Positions 38,940-47,384 of a stretch of 64,000 nucleotides of DNA are shown one piece after another. Location of the stretch: contig DATJUX010000018.1 of the NCBI GenBank assembly GCA_035502095.1, positions 1-64,000 of the forward strand, in the 5' to 3' direction. Position 1 is the stretch's first letter. Every line of letters starts with the position of its first letter. Source of the DNA: JAKANT01 sp035502095. GTDB taxonomy: Bacteria; Pseudomonadota; Gammaproteobacteria; Burkholderiales; Burkholderiaceae_F. Both the position numbers and the translations under genes were made by a program. Under the pieces are notes generated by a model. The model was not told the DNA's origin. It saw only the letters and a list, made by a program, of their open reading frames with translations, and searched no databases.

Positions 38940-41081
38940 CTAGCGGATCGCCGTCGTCACGCGCTCGGACACAACGCGCGGCGTGATGAAGATCATCAAC
39001 TCGGTCCGATTGTTCACGCGCACCGAGTTCTTGAACAGCCACCCGACGATCGGGATGTCGCCCAGCCAGGGCACTTTCGTCAGCGTCACCGTCTCGGTCT
39101 GCTCGTAGATGCCGCCCAGGACCACCGTGCCGCCGTTTTCGACGAGCACCTGTGTCTGCACCGACTTGGTGTCGATCGCGACCCCCGCGCCGCCGGTCGC
39201 GACCGCGCTCGGCGAATCCTTGTGGACGTCGACGTTCAGGAAGATCGCTCCTTCGGGCGTGATCTGCGGGGTGACCTCCAGCCTCAGGACTGCCTTGCGG
39301 AACTGCACCTGCGTCGCGCCGCTCGACGTCGCAGCCTGGTACGGAATTTCCGTGCCCTGCTCGATGTTCGCCTTGACCTTGTCGGCAGTGATCACGCGTG
39401 GGCTGGAAATGACCTTGCCGCGTCCGTCCGCCTCGAGGGCCGTCAGTTCGAGGTTGAGCAAGCGGGTGACGCTGCTGTTGAACAAGGTCAGGCCGAACGT
39501 GCCGGGCTGGAAACCGCCCAGACCGGCAGCGGGGAGATTGACGAAGTTCGGATTCGTGACGGTCGTGTTGCCGATCGTGATCGTGTTGCCCGTGCTGCTC
39601 GCAGTGCTCGCGGGACCGATCGTGCTGCCTTGGCCGCCATTGATCCACGCGCCGTTGGTGATCCGCGCGAAGCCGAAGCGGGCGCCGAGGTTCTGGCTGA
39701 ACTGGTCATTGGCTTCAACAATGCGCGCCTCGATGAGCACCTGCGGCACGGGCACATCGATCCGCTGCAGGAGCCGCCGCACTTCCTCGAGGCGCGCGGT
39801 CGTGTCCTGCACGAACATCTGATTCGTCCGCGCATCGACCATGACGCTGCCGCGCTTCGACAGCAGGCGCTGCTTGTCGTCCACCAGCAGCTTGCGCACG
39901 TCGTCGACCTTCTGGTAGTTGACGACGAAGTTCTCGGTACGCAGGGGCTCCAGGTCGGCGATCTGGTTGCGCGCCTCGAGCTCGAGCTTCTCTTTGGCCG
40001 CGATCTCCTCGCGCGGGGCAACGATGATCACGTTGCCGTTCTTGCGCATGTCGAGCCCCTTGCTCTGCAAAATGATGTCCAGGGCCTGGTCCCACGGCAC
40101 GTCCTTCAAGCGCAAGGTGATCGATCCCTGCACCGAGTCGCTCGTGATGATGTTCAGGTTCGTGAAGTCCGCGATCACCTGCAACAGCGAACGGACGTCG
40201 ACGTTCTGGAAATTCAGGGAGAGGCGCTCGCCCTGGTAACCCTGCCGCGTGCCCTGGAACAGGCGCGTCGGGTCTTCCTTGACCGGCTTGACCTCCACCA
40301 CGAAGCGCGTGTCGCTCTGGTAGGCGTTCTGCTCCCACAGTCCGCGTGGCTCGATGACCAGTCGCGTCGCCGCACCCTGCTGGAATGCATTGACCTGCGC
40401 GACAGGTGTGCCGAAATCCGTGACGTCGAGACGGCGCCGCAGGCTTTCGGGCAGCGCGGTGTTCAGGAAGTCCACGATCACCTGGTTGCCTTGCTGACGG
40501 ATGTCGACGCTTGTGTTCGGATCGCTCAAATCGACCACGACGCGACCTTCGCCGTCCGGGCCGCGGCGGAAATCGATGCCGCGCAACGAGCGCGGACCCT
40601 CGGCGGCGGCTACCGACGTGGCAGCCGCGGTGGCTGGCGCCGACTCCTGGCCACGGAAGCTGGTGGTATCGCTGGTAGCGCCGAGCGCGACCTGGATGGT
40701 GCTGCCATCGACCGTGATCGCGTGTGTCACCGCGCGGCGCAGGTTGAGCACGATGCGGGAGCGCCCCTGTGCCTGGACGACATTGACCGAGCGCAGATCG
40801 CCCTGGTTGATCTCGACCATGTTGCGACCGAGGTTGTTGGTCGCCTGCGGCAGGTCGATCGCAATACGCGCGGGGTTGGCCACCGAGAAGCTGGCCGGGA
40901 CTCCGGCGACCGGCTGCTTCATCTGGATGGTCAGCACCACGCTGTTGCCGGTCTGCGTTGCATCGACACGTTCGATGCTGTTGCCGGACTGGGCCCAGGC
41001 CAACGTCGGCGCGACCGCCATCAGAACGGCAGCGAACGCGCTGGTTGCCGCGTTACGGATCGATTTCAAGGTCCACCTCAT
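38940..41081 (-). CDS. pilQ: Type IV pilus secretin PilQ
   Basis: PilQ forms the outer-membrane ring through which the type IV pilus passes. The 713-residue precursor has a signal peptide (residues 1-30, ending TLAWAQ), two AMIN domains (peptidoglycan binding; RIAIDLPQATNNLG and RVVVDLSDPNTSVDIRQ), the STN/N0 domain (LSLNFQNVDVRSLLQVIADF), an N1 domain and the secretin core (VPQVLIEARIVEAND and VPWLGDIPIVGWLFKN). ATG 41081 overlaps the pilP stop by 4 nt. It is the last gene of pilMNOPQ. Confidence 0.96.
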   Translation of the reverse strand: MRWTLKSIRNAATSAFAAVLMAVAPTLAWAQSGNSIERVDATQTGNSVVLTIQMKQPVAGVPASFSVANPARIAIDLPQATNNLGRNMVEINQGDLRSVNVVQAQGRSRIVLNLRRAVTHAITVDGSTIQVALGATSDTTSFRGQESAPATAAATSVAAAEGPRSLRGIDFRRGPDGEGRVVVDLSDPNTSVDIRQQGNQVIVDFLNTALPESLRRRLDVTDFGTPVAQVNAFQQGAATRLVIEPRGLWEQNAYQSDTRFVVEVKPVKEDPTRLFQGTRQGYQGERLSLNFQNVDVRSLLQVIADFTNLNIITSDSVQGSITLRLKDVPWDQALDIILQSKGLDMRKNGNVIIVAPREEIAAKEKLELEARNQIADLEPLRTENFVVNYQKVDDVRKLLVDDKQRLLSKRGSVMVDARTNQMFVQDTTARLEEVRRLLQRIDVPVPQVLIEARIVEANDQFSQNLGARFGFARITNGAWINGGQGSTIGPASTASSTGNTITIGNTTVTNPNFVNLPAAGLGGFQPGTFGLTLFNSSVTRLLNLELTALEADGRGKVISSPRVITADKVKANIEQGTEIPYQAATSSGATQVQFRKAVLRLEVTPQITPEGAIFLNVDVHKDSPSAVATGGAGVAIDTKSVQTQVLVENGGTVVLGGIYEQTETVTLTKVPWLGDIPIVGWLFKNSVRVNNRTELMIFITPRVVSERVTTAIR

Positions 41082-41641
41082 CGTTTGCTCCCCTGGGCCG
41101 TACGCGTCGTCGCTTCCTGCAATTCGAGTTTTGCGGGTCGTTCGACCCATTCGCCGGCGGCGTCCTGCACGATTTCCTTCAACTGCAGTTCGCTTTCACT
41201 GATGCGCGTGATCAGACCGAAGTTCTGCCCGACGTAGTTGCCGACACGCACCAGGTGCGTCGCGCCGTTGGTCTCCAGCAGCGCGACGTTGGTCCCGGCC
41301 TGGCGCATCATCCCAACCATCCGTATCTGGTCGAGCGGAAATCCTTCCAGCGTCTCGCGCCGTCGATCGAGATCGGGCTTGATGGTGCTCGCACTCACGC
41401 GCGCCTGCTGCTGTCGCGCGACCGCCATCACCACCTTCTGCGGGTCGAACGGGTCGACCAGGGTCCGCGCGTCATAGGCAAACGGCGCAAATTCCTTGGG
41501 CTCGGGCACGGCCTGCGTCGTGGGCTTCATGCCCTGGCGCACCTCCGCCATCCATTGCTGGATCTCGATCTCGTTGGACGCCGTGCAGCCGGTGATCGCC
41601 ACGATCGCGGCCGGCAAGAGCAATATCGGGACGCGTTTCAT
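41078..41641 (-). CDS. pilP: Type IV pilus inner-membrane lipoprotein PilP
   Basis: PilP links the PilMNO inner-membrane complex to the PilQ secretin. The 187-residue precursor has a lipoprotein signal (lipobox AITGC, Cys19), an unstructured segment, and the beta-sandwich HR domain (IRMVGMMRQAGTNVALLETN, YVGQNFGLITRISESELQLKEI). It is coupled to pilQ by a 4-nt overlap and follows pilO by 6 bp. Confidence 0.93.
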   Translation of the reverse strand: MKRVPILLLPAAIVAITGCTASNEIEIQQWMAEVRQGMKPTTQAVPEPKEFAPFAYDARTLVDPFDPQKVVMAVARQQQARVSASTIKPDLDRRRETLEGFPLDQIRMVGMMRQAGTNVALLETNGATHLVRVGNYVGQNFGLITRISESELQLKEIVQDAAGEWVERPAKLELQEATTRTAQGSKR

Positions 41642-41647
41642 GTGAGC

Positions 41648-42286
41648 CTACTTCTTGGCCGCCGGCTGGCGGGCCTTGCGCTGGTTGGCGACTTCCTCTT
41701 CGTCGAGGTATCGGAACGTCTTGGCCGTCGCATCCAGCGTCAACGAACCGTCCTTCGCCGTCTGCAGGTTGAGATTGTTCAGGGTGACGATGCGGGGCAA
41801 ATTGGCGATATCGCCTGTAAAGGCGCCGAGATCGTGATAGCGGCCGGAGACCTTGACCGCGATGGGCAGCTCGGCGTAATAGTCCTTCAGGTTCGTCTGG
41901 CCCGGCCGGAACAGCTCGAACTGCAGACCACGGCCGATCCCGGCCTGGTTGATGTCCGACAGCAGGGCATCCATTTCCGCCTTGCTGGGCAGCTGCTTTT
42001 CGAGCGTCAGCACGTATTGGCTGACCTGCTCCTTCTGCTTGCGCAGCTCCTCGAGATTGATTGCCTGCTGGAGTTTCTGCTTGAACTGGTCCTTGAGGTT
42101 CGCTTCCTCGATACGAAGCCGGTCGAGTTCGTCGATCTGCTTGCTCCAGAAGACGAACCACCCGAACACCGCACACACCACGACCGCCATCAGCCAGACC
42201 GCGACACGCGGTGCCAGCGGCCATGAGCCGACGTTCTCCAGGGTCAGACCCTTGAACTGGGAAATCACATCGCGCGCGTTTGCCAT
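41648..42286 (-). CDS. pilO: Type IV pilus assembly protein PilO
   Basis: PilO is a bitopic inner-membrane protein of the pilus alignment complex that dimerises with PilN. The 212-residue product has a short cytoplasmic N-terminus, one membrane helix (VAVWLMAVVVCAVFGWFVFW), a long coiled coil (about residues 50-105) and a C-terminal ferredoxin-like fold (GLQFELFRPGQTNLKDYYAE). It ends in a basic KKx tail. Order matches the canonical pilMNOPQ cluster. Confidence 0.94.
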   Translation of the reverse strand: MANARDVISQFKGLTLENVGSWPLAPRVAVWLMAVVVCAVFGWFVFWSKQIDELDRLRIEEANLKDQFKQKLQQAINLEELRKQKEQVSQYVLTLEKQLPSKAEMDALLSDINQAGIGRGLQFELFRPGQTNLKDYYAELPIAVKVSGRYHDLGAFTGDIANLPRIVTLNNLNLQTAKDGSLTLDATAKTFRYLDEEEVANQRKARQPAAKK

Positions 42287-42316
42287 TCCTGCCTCGGAGG
42301 GCGAACCCTTGATGCC

Positions 42317-42940
42317 TTACTTCTTTTGAGCCGTGGCGGACCGGAGCGATTGCCCCTGGGACGCCAGCTGGGCTCTTTCCGGCGTCGGTTTGAGAAAGAA
42401 ATTGAGCGAGAAGTCGAACAGCCGCCGCTGTACGCCCTGTGGGCTCTGGGCGGCGATCTTGATTTCGATCAACTCGGGACGCTCGAGGTACTTGGAGTTG
42501 TTTTGCAGATTGCGCAGAAACTCCGAGACACGTTCGTTTGAAGCGGCCCATCCCTGGACGTTGACCTTGCGATCGTCCTGCTTGAAGCCGCGCAGGTAGA
42601 TGCCCTCCGGCGTTTGTTTGGTGAGTTCGTCCATGAGGTAGACGGGCAGGTTACGGTCGGCTTGCAAGTCTTCGACCGCGCGCTGCCTTGCGCGCAGTGC
42701 ATCGATCTCCGCCCGCAGGTTCGCGACCTCCTTGATCTGGACGTCGAGCTTGCGGTTCTCGCCAGCGATGAAATTGTTGCGGTCCTGCTGGCCGCCGATG
42801 TAACCCTGCAGCACCGACCACACCAGGCCAACCAGCACAAAGCCGGCGGCGACGCTCATCAGCGTCAAGAAGTAGAACGTCCTCTTCTGCCGCTCGCGTC
42901 GTGCCTCGCGATGCGGCAGCAGGTTGACGCGAATCCTCAT
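42317..42940 (-). CDS. pilN: Type IV pilus assembly protein PilN
   Basis: PilN binds the actin-like PilM with its N-terminal tail and PilO with its periplasmic part. The 207-residue protein begins with the PilM-binding motif IRVNLLPHREARR, has one membrane helix (TLMSVAAGFVLVGLVWSVLQ), a coiled coil and a periplasmic ferredoxin-like domain. ATG 42940 overlaps the pilM stop by 4 nt and begins the conserved INLLP-type tail. Confidence 0.94.
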   Translation of the reverse strand: MRIRVNLLPHREARRERQKRTFYFLTLMSVAAGFVLVGLVWSVLQGYIGGQQDRNNFIAGENRKLDVQIKEVANLRAEIDALRARQRAVEDLQADRNLPVYLMDELTKQTPEGIYLRGFKQDDRKVNVQGWAASNERVSEFLRNLQNNSKYLERPELIEIKIAAQSPQGVQRRLFDFSLNFFLKPTPERAQLASQGQSLRSATAQKK

Positions 42941-44010
42941 TTGTCGAACCTCCGCATCGCCAGGCCGCACGGCGTAAGCAGCGCCGGCGCATCGAGGCGC
43001 AACTGCTTCTCTCGCACGCTCGCCGCGACCTCCATGCCCTTGAACGGCGAGGCGACCGAGGTCGGCACCTGGGCACGCTCCATCAGTGCATCAGGCAGGC
43101 CGGTAAGCACCGCCGAGCCGCCGACCAGCATGATCTGATCGACGCGCGTGTACGGCGTCGACGTGAAGAAGAATTGCAGCGCGCGCGTGATTTCGGTGAC
43201 CGCGGTGTCGATGAACGGCCGCAGAACCTCGTTTTCGTAGTTGGTGGGCAGATCGCCGCTGCGCTTCTTCTGCTCGGCCTCTTCGACCGGAATGCCGTAG
43301 GCGCGCGCGATATCGCCCGTGAGCTGCTGGCCGCCGAACGGCTGCTCGCGCTCGTAGATCGCCTCCCCGTCGTGCATGACGTTGACGCTGGTCGTGTTCG
43401 CCCCGAGGTAGAACACCGCGATGACCAGGCCCTCGCCGCGATTCGGCAGCTGTTCGATGACACGTTCCAGCGCCGCGCGCATGGCGTAGGACTCGACGTC
43501 GACGACAGCCGGCTTGAGCCCGGCTGCTTGCGCGACCGCCATGCGATCCTCGACCTTTTCCTTGCGCGACGCCGCGATCAGCACTTCGACGTCGTCGGGC
43601 GCATTCGGAATCGGGCCGAGCACCTGGAAATCGAGGCTCACCTCGTCGAGCGCGAACGGGATGTACTGGTTCGCTTCGCTCTCGACCTGCATCTCGAGTT
43701 CTTCCTCGCGCAGGTTGGCGGGAAGAGCGATGCGCTTGGTGATCACCGCCGAGGCAGGCAGCGCCATCGCGACGTTCTTGATGCGCGTGCCGGCGCGCCG
43801 CCAAGCGCGTTTGACCGCCTCCGCGACGATGTCGATCTTGTCGATGTTGCCGTCGACGACCGCACCGCGCGGCAGTGGCTCGATTGCGTACCGCTCCAGG
43901 CGCATGGTGCCGCCGACGTCGGACAACTCGACGAGCTTGACGCTGGACGACCCGATATCGAGCCCGACCAGCGGCGGCGATTTCGGAGAAAAGGGCAACT
44001 CGAAGGCCAA
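42937..44010 (-). CDS. pilM: Type IV pilus assembly protein PilM
   Basis: PilM is a cytoplasmic actin-like ATPase that docks with PilN. The 357-residue product has the actin/FtsA fold: VGLDIGSSSVKLVEL (phosphate 1), FYLGANTTSVNVM (phosphate 2) and MLVGGSAVLTGLPDAL (adenosine). No ATG fits. A TTG at 44010 lies 7 nt after GGGGAG and is preferred; a TTG at 44025 is also in frame. It is the first gene of the pil cluster and is divergent from ponA. Confidence 0.93.
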   Translation of the reverse strand: MAFELPFSPKSPPLVGLDIGSSSVKLVELSDVGGTMRLERYAIEPLPRGAVVDGNIDKIDIVAEAVKRAWRRAGTRIKNVAMALPASAVITKRIALPANLREEELEMQVESEANQYIPFALDEVSLDFQVLGPIPNAPDDVEVLIAASRKEKVEDRMAVAQAAGLKPAVVDVESYAMRAALERVIEQLPNRGEGLVIAVFYLGANTTSVNVMHDGEAIYEREQPFGGQQLTGDIARAYGIPVEEAEQKKRSGDLPTNYENEVLRPFIDTAVTEITRALQFFFTSTPYTRVDQIMLVGGSAVLTGLPDALMERAQVPTSVASPFKGMEVAASVREKQLRLDAPALLTPCGLAMRRFDK

Positions 44011-44430
44011 GGTGGCGCTCCCCAATTCAATAGACGGGTCGAAAGGTGCAAGCCGGGCTAGGGCAGAGGGAACGAAGCTTGCCTAGGACTGCCACCGCGC
44101 GAGCCGCCGAAAAGGCGGGTTCGAACGGCGCATTTTCCTTATCTTTCGAGTGTTTATGGCATTCTTATTCGAGGGTACTTGAAAATCCTAACAACATAAA
44201 GGAAAGCGGCACAAGCCCCGCAAACGGACGATTTGCCCGTGGTTTCGGCTATCAAATCAACTGTTGCGGTTTGCCGCTGGAGCGGACCACGTAACGGCGC
44301 GCTTGCACGTCGGTCGGGCGGGCACGGCTGCCTATAATCGGGGCCCAACAGATAGGCTCGGTCCATGCGGATTTGATGGTGCCCCCCGCTCGCACCGCGC
44401 CATACTGCAGCGTTCTCGCGCTTCGTCCCC
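44011..44430. other. 420-bp divergent intergenic region between pilM and ponA
   Basis: No gene is supported. The central part (about 44130-44205) is distinctly A+T-rich compared with the rest of the window and probably carries the pilM promoter on the minus strand, though I cannot point to an unambiguous -35/-10 pair. On the plus strand a perfect TATAAT lies at 44333-44338, upstream of ponA. Confidence 0.6.
44333..44338 (+). promoter_or_regulatory. Candidate -10 box of ponA
   Basis: A perfect TATAAT lies 92 bp before the GTG start of ponA. There is no good -35 hexamer at 16-18 bp, only weak GTCGGT/TCGGGC, so activity would need an activator or an extended contact. In a GC-rich background the hexamer is still unlikely by chance. 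Confidence 0.4.
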
Positions 44431-46794
44431 GTGTCTGACAAGCCTGACTCCACTGCGCGCCCACTCCTGACCTGGCCGCCAACGCGTCAATTCTGGCTCT
44501 CCGCAGGCGCTGTCCTGGTGGGCGGGGCGGCGGCGGCGTTCCTCCTCGTCGTGTTCGCGTTTGCCGTTGCGTACGCGCATCTGCCGACGATCGAGGCCCT
44601 GGCCGACTACCGCCCGAAGATTCCGCTGCGCATCTGGACCGACGACGGCATCCTGATCGGCGAGTTCGGCGAGGAGCGACGCGACTTCGTTGCCCTGCGT
44701 GACGTTCCGCAGTTCGTGAAGGACGCCATTCTCTCGGCCGAGGACGACCGTTTCTACGAGCACTCGGGCGTCGACTACGGCGGCATCGTGCGCGCCGTGC
44801 TGGCCAACTTCGTCACCGGCAAGCGCGGCCAGGGCGGTAGCACGATTACGATGCAGATCGCGCGCACCTTCTACCTGACGTCCGAGAAGTCCTACATCCG
44901 CAAGCTGTACGAGATCGCCCTTGCCCTGAAGATCGAATCCGGGCTCAGCAAGGATCGTATCTTCGAGATCTACCTGAACCAGATCTTTCTCGGGCAGCGC
45001 GCGTACGGTTTTGCCGCGGCCTCGCAGACATACTTCGGCAAGAAGCTCCCCGACGTGTCGATCGCCGAAGCCGCAATGCTCGCGGGCATCGCCCCGGCGC
45101 CCTCGGCGTACAACCCGATCTCCAGCATGCGCCGGGCCAAGGCACGGCAGCAATACGTGCTCGGCCGCATGCTCGCTCTCGGCAAGATCGACCAGGCGAC
45201 GCACGACGCGGCGCTCGCGCAGCCGATCCGCACACGCGCCTTTGCCCAGGCCGTCGCCGACACCGGCCGCACGTCGCGGGTGCACGCGGAGTACGCAGCC
45301 GAGATGGCGCGCCAGCTCATGTTCGACATCTTCCGCGAGGAGACATACGCGCGCGGCCTGAATGTCTATACGACGATCGTCAGCGGCGAGCAGCAGGCCG
45401 CGTACACGGCGTTGCGCAACCAGGTGATGGACTACGACCGCCGCTACGGCTACCGCGGGCCCGAAGCGTTCATCGACATCGGCGGCGAGGCCGCGCGGCG
45501 CGATCAGGCGATCGAAGACGCGCTTGGCGAGGCAATCGAGAGCCCGAACCTGTTGCCCGCGGTCGTCACCGAGGCGGGACTGAAGAAGGTGCTCGCCACG
45601 ATCCAGGGCGGCGATTCGGTCGAGATCTCCGGCGACGGCTTGCGCTTCGCCGCCAAGTCGCTCGACCCGAAGGCGCAGCCGCAACGCCGGATCGCACCCG
45701 GCGCGCTGATCCGCATCAGCCGCAATGCGAAGGGGGCATGGGAGATCGGGCAACTGCCGCAGGTCGAGGCCGCATTCGTTGCGGCCGATTCGCAGACCGG
45801 AGCCGTGCATGCGCTGGTCGGCGGATTCGACTTCAACCTCAACAAGTTCAACCACGTGATGCAGGCGTGGCGCCAGCCCGGCTCGAGCTTCAAACCCTTC
45901 ATCTATTCGGCGGCTCTCGAAAAGGGGTTCACGCCAAGCACGCTCATCAACGATGCCCCGCTGGTCATCGACCCGGACCTCACTGGCGGGCAAGTCTGGG
46001 AACCGCGCAACTTCGAAGGCAAGTACGAAGGGCCCATGCGGATGCGGCAGGCTCTTGCGCGATCGAAGAACCTCGTGTCGATCCGCATCCTGCAATCGAT
46101 CGGCCCGGACTACGCGCAGGCTTATGTGACGCGCTTCGGGTTCGAACCGGAGCGAAACCCGCCCTACCTCACGATGGCGCTCGGCGCCGGGTCGGTTACG
46201 CCATGGAACCTGATGACGGGCTACGGCGTGTTCGCGACCGGCGGGTTCCGCATGCAGCCCTATCTCGTGACCCGTGTCACCGACGCGACCGGAAAGATCC
46301 TGATGGAGGTCGCGCCCCACAAGGATCCGAGCGAGGACGACCGGGTCCTCAGCGCACGCAATGCCTACGTGATGGATAGCATGCTGCGCGATGTCACGCG
46401 CATCGGCACCGCGGCGCGGGCGACCGCATTGAAGCGCGCCGATATCGCCGGCAAGACGGGCACGACGAACGACTCGCATGATGCATGGTTCGCCGGCTTT
46501 GGCGGCGGCTTGGTCGGGGTCGGCTGGGTGGGCTTCGACCAGCCGCGGCCGCTGGGCGAGCGCGAGACCGGAGGCGGTCTCGCGCTGCCGATCTGGATGG
46601 GCTACATGAGCCAGGCTCTCAAGGATCGACCCGAACAGATCCTGCCGATGCCGGAAGGCGTCGTGACGAGCGGCGGCGAAATCTACTTCTCCGAGTTTCC
46701 GCCCGGCCAGGGCATTGCATCGGTCGGCCTCGAGGACGGCTTGCCGCCCGAGGAGCAGAAGAAGGCGGACACCGTACGGGATCAGGTGTTCTGA
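44431..46794 (+). CDS. mrcA: Penicillin-binding protein 1A (class A bifunctional)
   Basis: PBP1A polymerises glycan strands and cross-links peptides. The 787-residue protein has a short cytoplasmic N-terminus, one membrane helix (about residues 25-48), a GT51 transglycosylase domain with the catalytic Glu104 in SAEDDRFYEHSG and QGGSTITMQIAR, an OB-like PCB_OB domain, and a transpeptidase domain with SSFK (Ser485/Lys488), SKN (Ser545) and KTG (Lys675). The start is a GTG. Divergence from the pil genes is the common proteobacterial context for ponA. Confidence 0.95.
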   Translation: MSDKPDSTARPLLTWPPTRQFWLSAGAVLVGGAAAAFLLVVFAFAVAYAHLPTIEALADYRPKIPLRIWTDDGILIGEFGEERRDFVALRDVPQFVKDAILSAEDDRFYEHSGVDYGGIVRAVLANFVTGKRGQGGSTITMQIARTFYLTSEKSYIRKLYEIALALKIESGLSKDRIFEIYLNQIFLGQRAYGFAAASQTYFGKKLPDVSIAEAAMLAGIAPAPSAYNPISSMRRAKARQQYVLGRMLALGKIDQATHDAALAQPIRTRAFAQAVADTGRTSRVHAEYAAEMARQLMFDIFREETYARGLNVYTTIVSGEQQAAYTALRNQVMDYDRRYGYRGPEAFIDIGGEAARRDQAIEDALGEAIESPNLLPAVVTEAGLKKVLATIQGGDSVEISGDGLRFAAKSLDPKAQPQRRIAPGALIRISRNAKGAWEIGQLPQVEAAFVAADSQTGAVHALVGGFDFNLNKFNHVMQAWRQPGSSFKPFIYSAALEKGFTPSTLINDAPLVIDPDLTGGQVWEPRNFEGKYEGPMRMRQALARSKNLVSIRILQSIGPDYAQAYVTRFGFEPERNPPYLTMALGAGSVTPWNLMTGYGVFATGGFRMQPYLVTRVTDATGKILMEVAPHKDPSEDDRVLSARNAYVMDSMLRDVTRIGTAARATALKRADIAGKTGTTNDSHDAWFAGFGGGLVGVGWVGFDQPRPLGERETGGGLALPIWMGYMSQALKDRPEQILPMPEGVVTSGGEIYFSEFPPGQGIASVGLEDGLPPEEQKKADTVRDQVF

Positions 46795-46803
46795 GGCTGC
46801 CTT

Positions 46804-47124
46804 TCAGCGCGCGGCGAGCACGACCGGCACGCCGCCCTGTGACGAGACGATCGCCGACAGCACGGTGAACAATTCACGGCCGTCGCGCGTGTCGCGCCAG
46901 GCGCCGTCTGACCAGCCGAAATGAAAGCCGCCGCTGCGCGCCGCGACCCAGATCTGCTGCATCGGCGCTTGCGTGTTGATCACGATCTTGCCGGCGTCCG
47001 CAAGCTCCAGCGTGAGCACGCTTCCCGAACGATCGACCTCGATGTCGAGCCCTACGGCTTCGATCGCCCGCTCGATCGTCGCCAGCGTGGCATCCGCTCG
47101 CGCCAGGAAGTCCGATTCATTCAT
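46804..47124 (-). CDS. cyaY: Iron donor protein CyaY (frataxin)
   Basis: CyaY binds iron and IscS and moderates Fe-S cluster assembly. The 106-residue product shows the frataxin fold: an acidic first helix (NESDFLARADATLATIERAI), VLTLELADAGKIVINTQAPM, QQIWVAARSGGFHFGW and the conserved WRDTRDG-x-ELF near the end. It is divergent from lptM-lysA, 65 bp apart, a neighbourhood shared with many proteobacteria. It converges on ponA with a 9-bp gap. Confidence 0.94.
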   Translation of the reverse strand: MNESDFLARADATLATIERAIEAVGLDIEVDRSGSVLTLELADAGKIVINTQAPMQQIWVAARSGGFHFGWSDGAWRDTRDGRELFTVLSAIVSSQGGVPVVLAAR

Positions 47125-47167
47125 CGCGCGAGTGTCGACGCGCCGGCCGCGGCCTGCGTGATAGATT

Positions 47168-47197
47168 GAGCCGATGAGATCATGAGCCGATGAGATC
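47168..47197. repeat. Tandem 14-bp duplication spanning the lptM start codon
   Basis: GAGCCGATGAGATC occurs at 47168-47181 and again at 47184-47197, with a period of 16 bp. The second copy carries the lptM ATG at 47190; the first carries an ATG at 47174 that reads only MRS before TGA. The duplication seems recent because both copies are identical. Confidence 0.8.
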
Positions 47198-47384
47198 GTC
47201 GCCAGCCCTGATTGTAGGTTCCGCGCTCTGCGCACTCATCGTCGGGTGCGGCACGAAGGGCGATCTCTACATTCCGGGCGTGCCCGCCGGGACTTCATGG
47301 CCCTATCCGAAGCAAACGCCACCGGCGCAAAAGCCCGAGAAGAAGCCCGACGACGTGCCGGGTTCGACCGACGAGTCCAAGTGA
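47190..47384 (+). CDS. lptM: Small lipoprotein LptM (YifL-like)
   Basis: A 64-residue lipoprotein. The signal peptide ends with lipobox IVGC (Cys20) and the mature protein begins CGTKGDLYIP, the family signature; the rest is a Pro/Lys-rich disordered tail. In E. coli LptM binds LptD and supports its oxidative maturation. Its stop overlaps the lysA start by 4 nt (GTGA), the conserved cyaY-lptM-lysA layout. The ATG sits within a tandem duplication. Confidence 0.9.
   Translation: MRSSPALIVGSALCALIVGCGTKGDLYIPGVPAGTSWPYPKQTPPAQKPEKKPDDVPGSTDESK

Noticed and set aside
38415..41237. A 940-codon plus-strand frame opposite pilQ and aroK
   Set aside because: It spans several real minus-strand genes and their terminator, with Arg/Asp/His-biased text and no domain.
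44332..46479. A 715-codon minus-strand frame opposite the PBP1A gene
   Set aside because: Shadow of a gene with all transglycosylase and transpeptidase motifs; the frame shows no family features.
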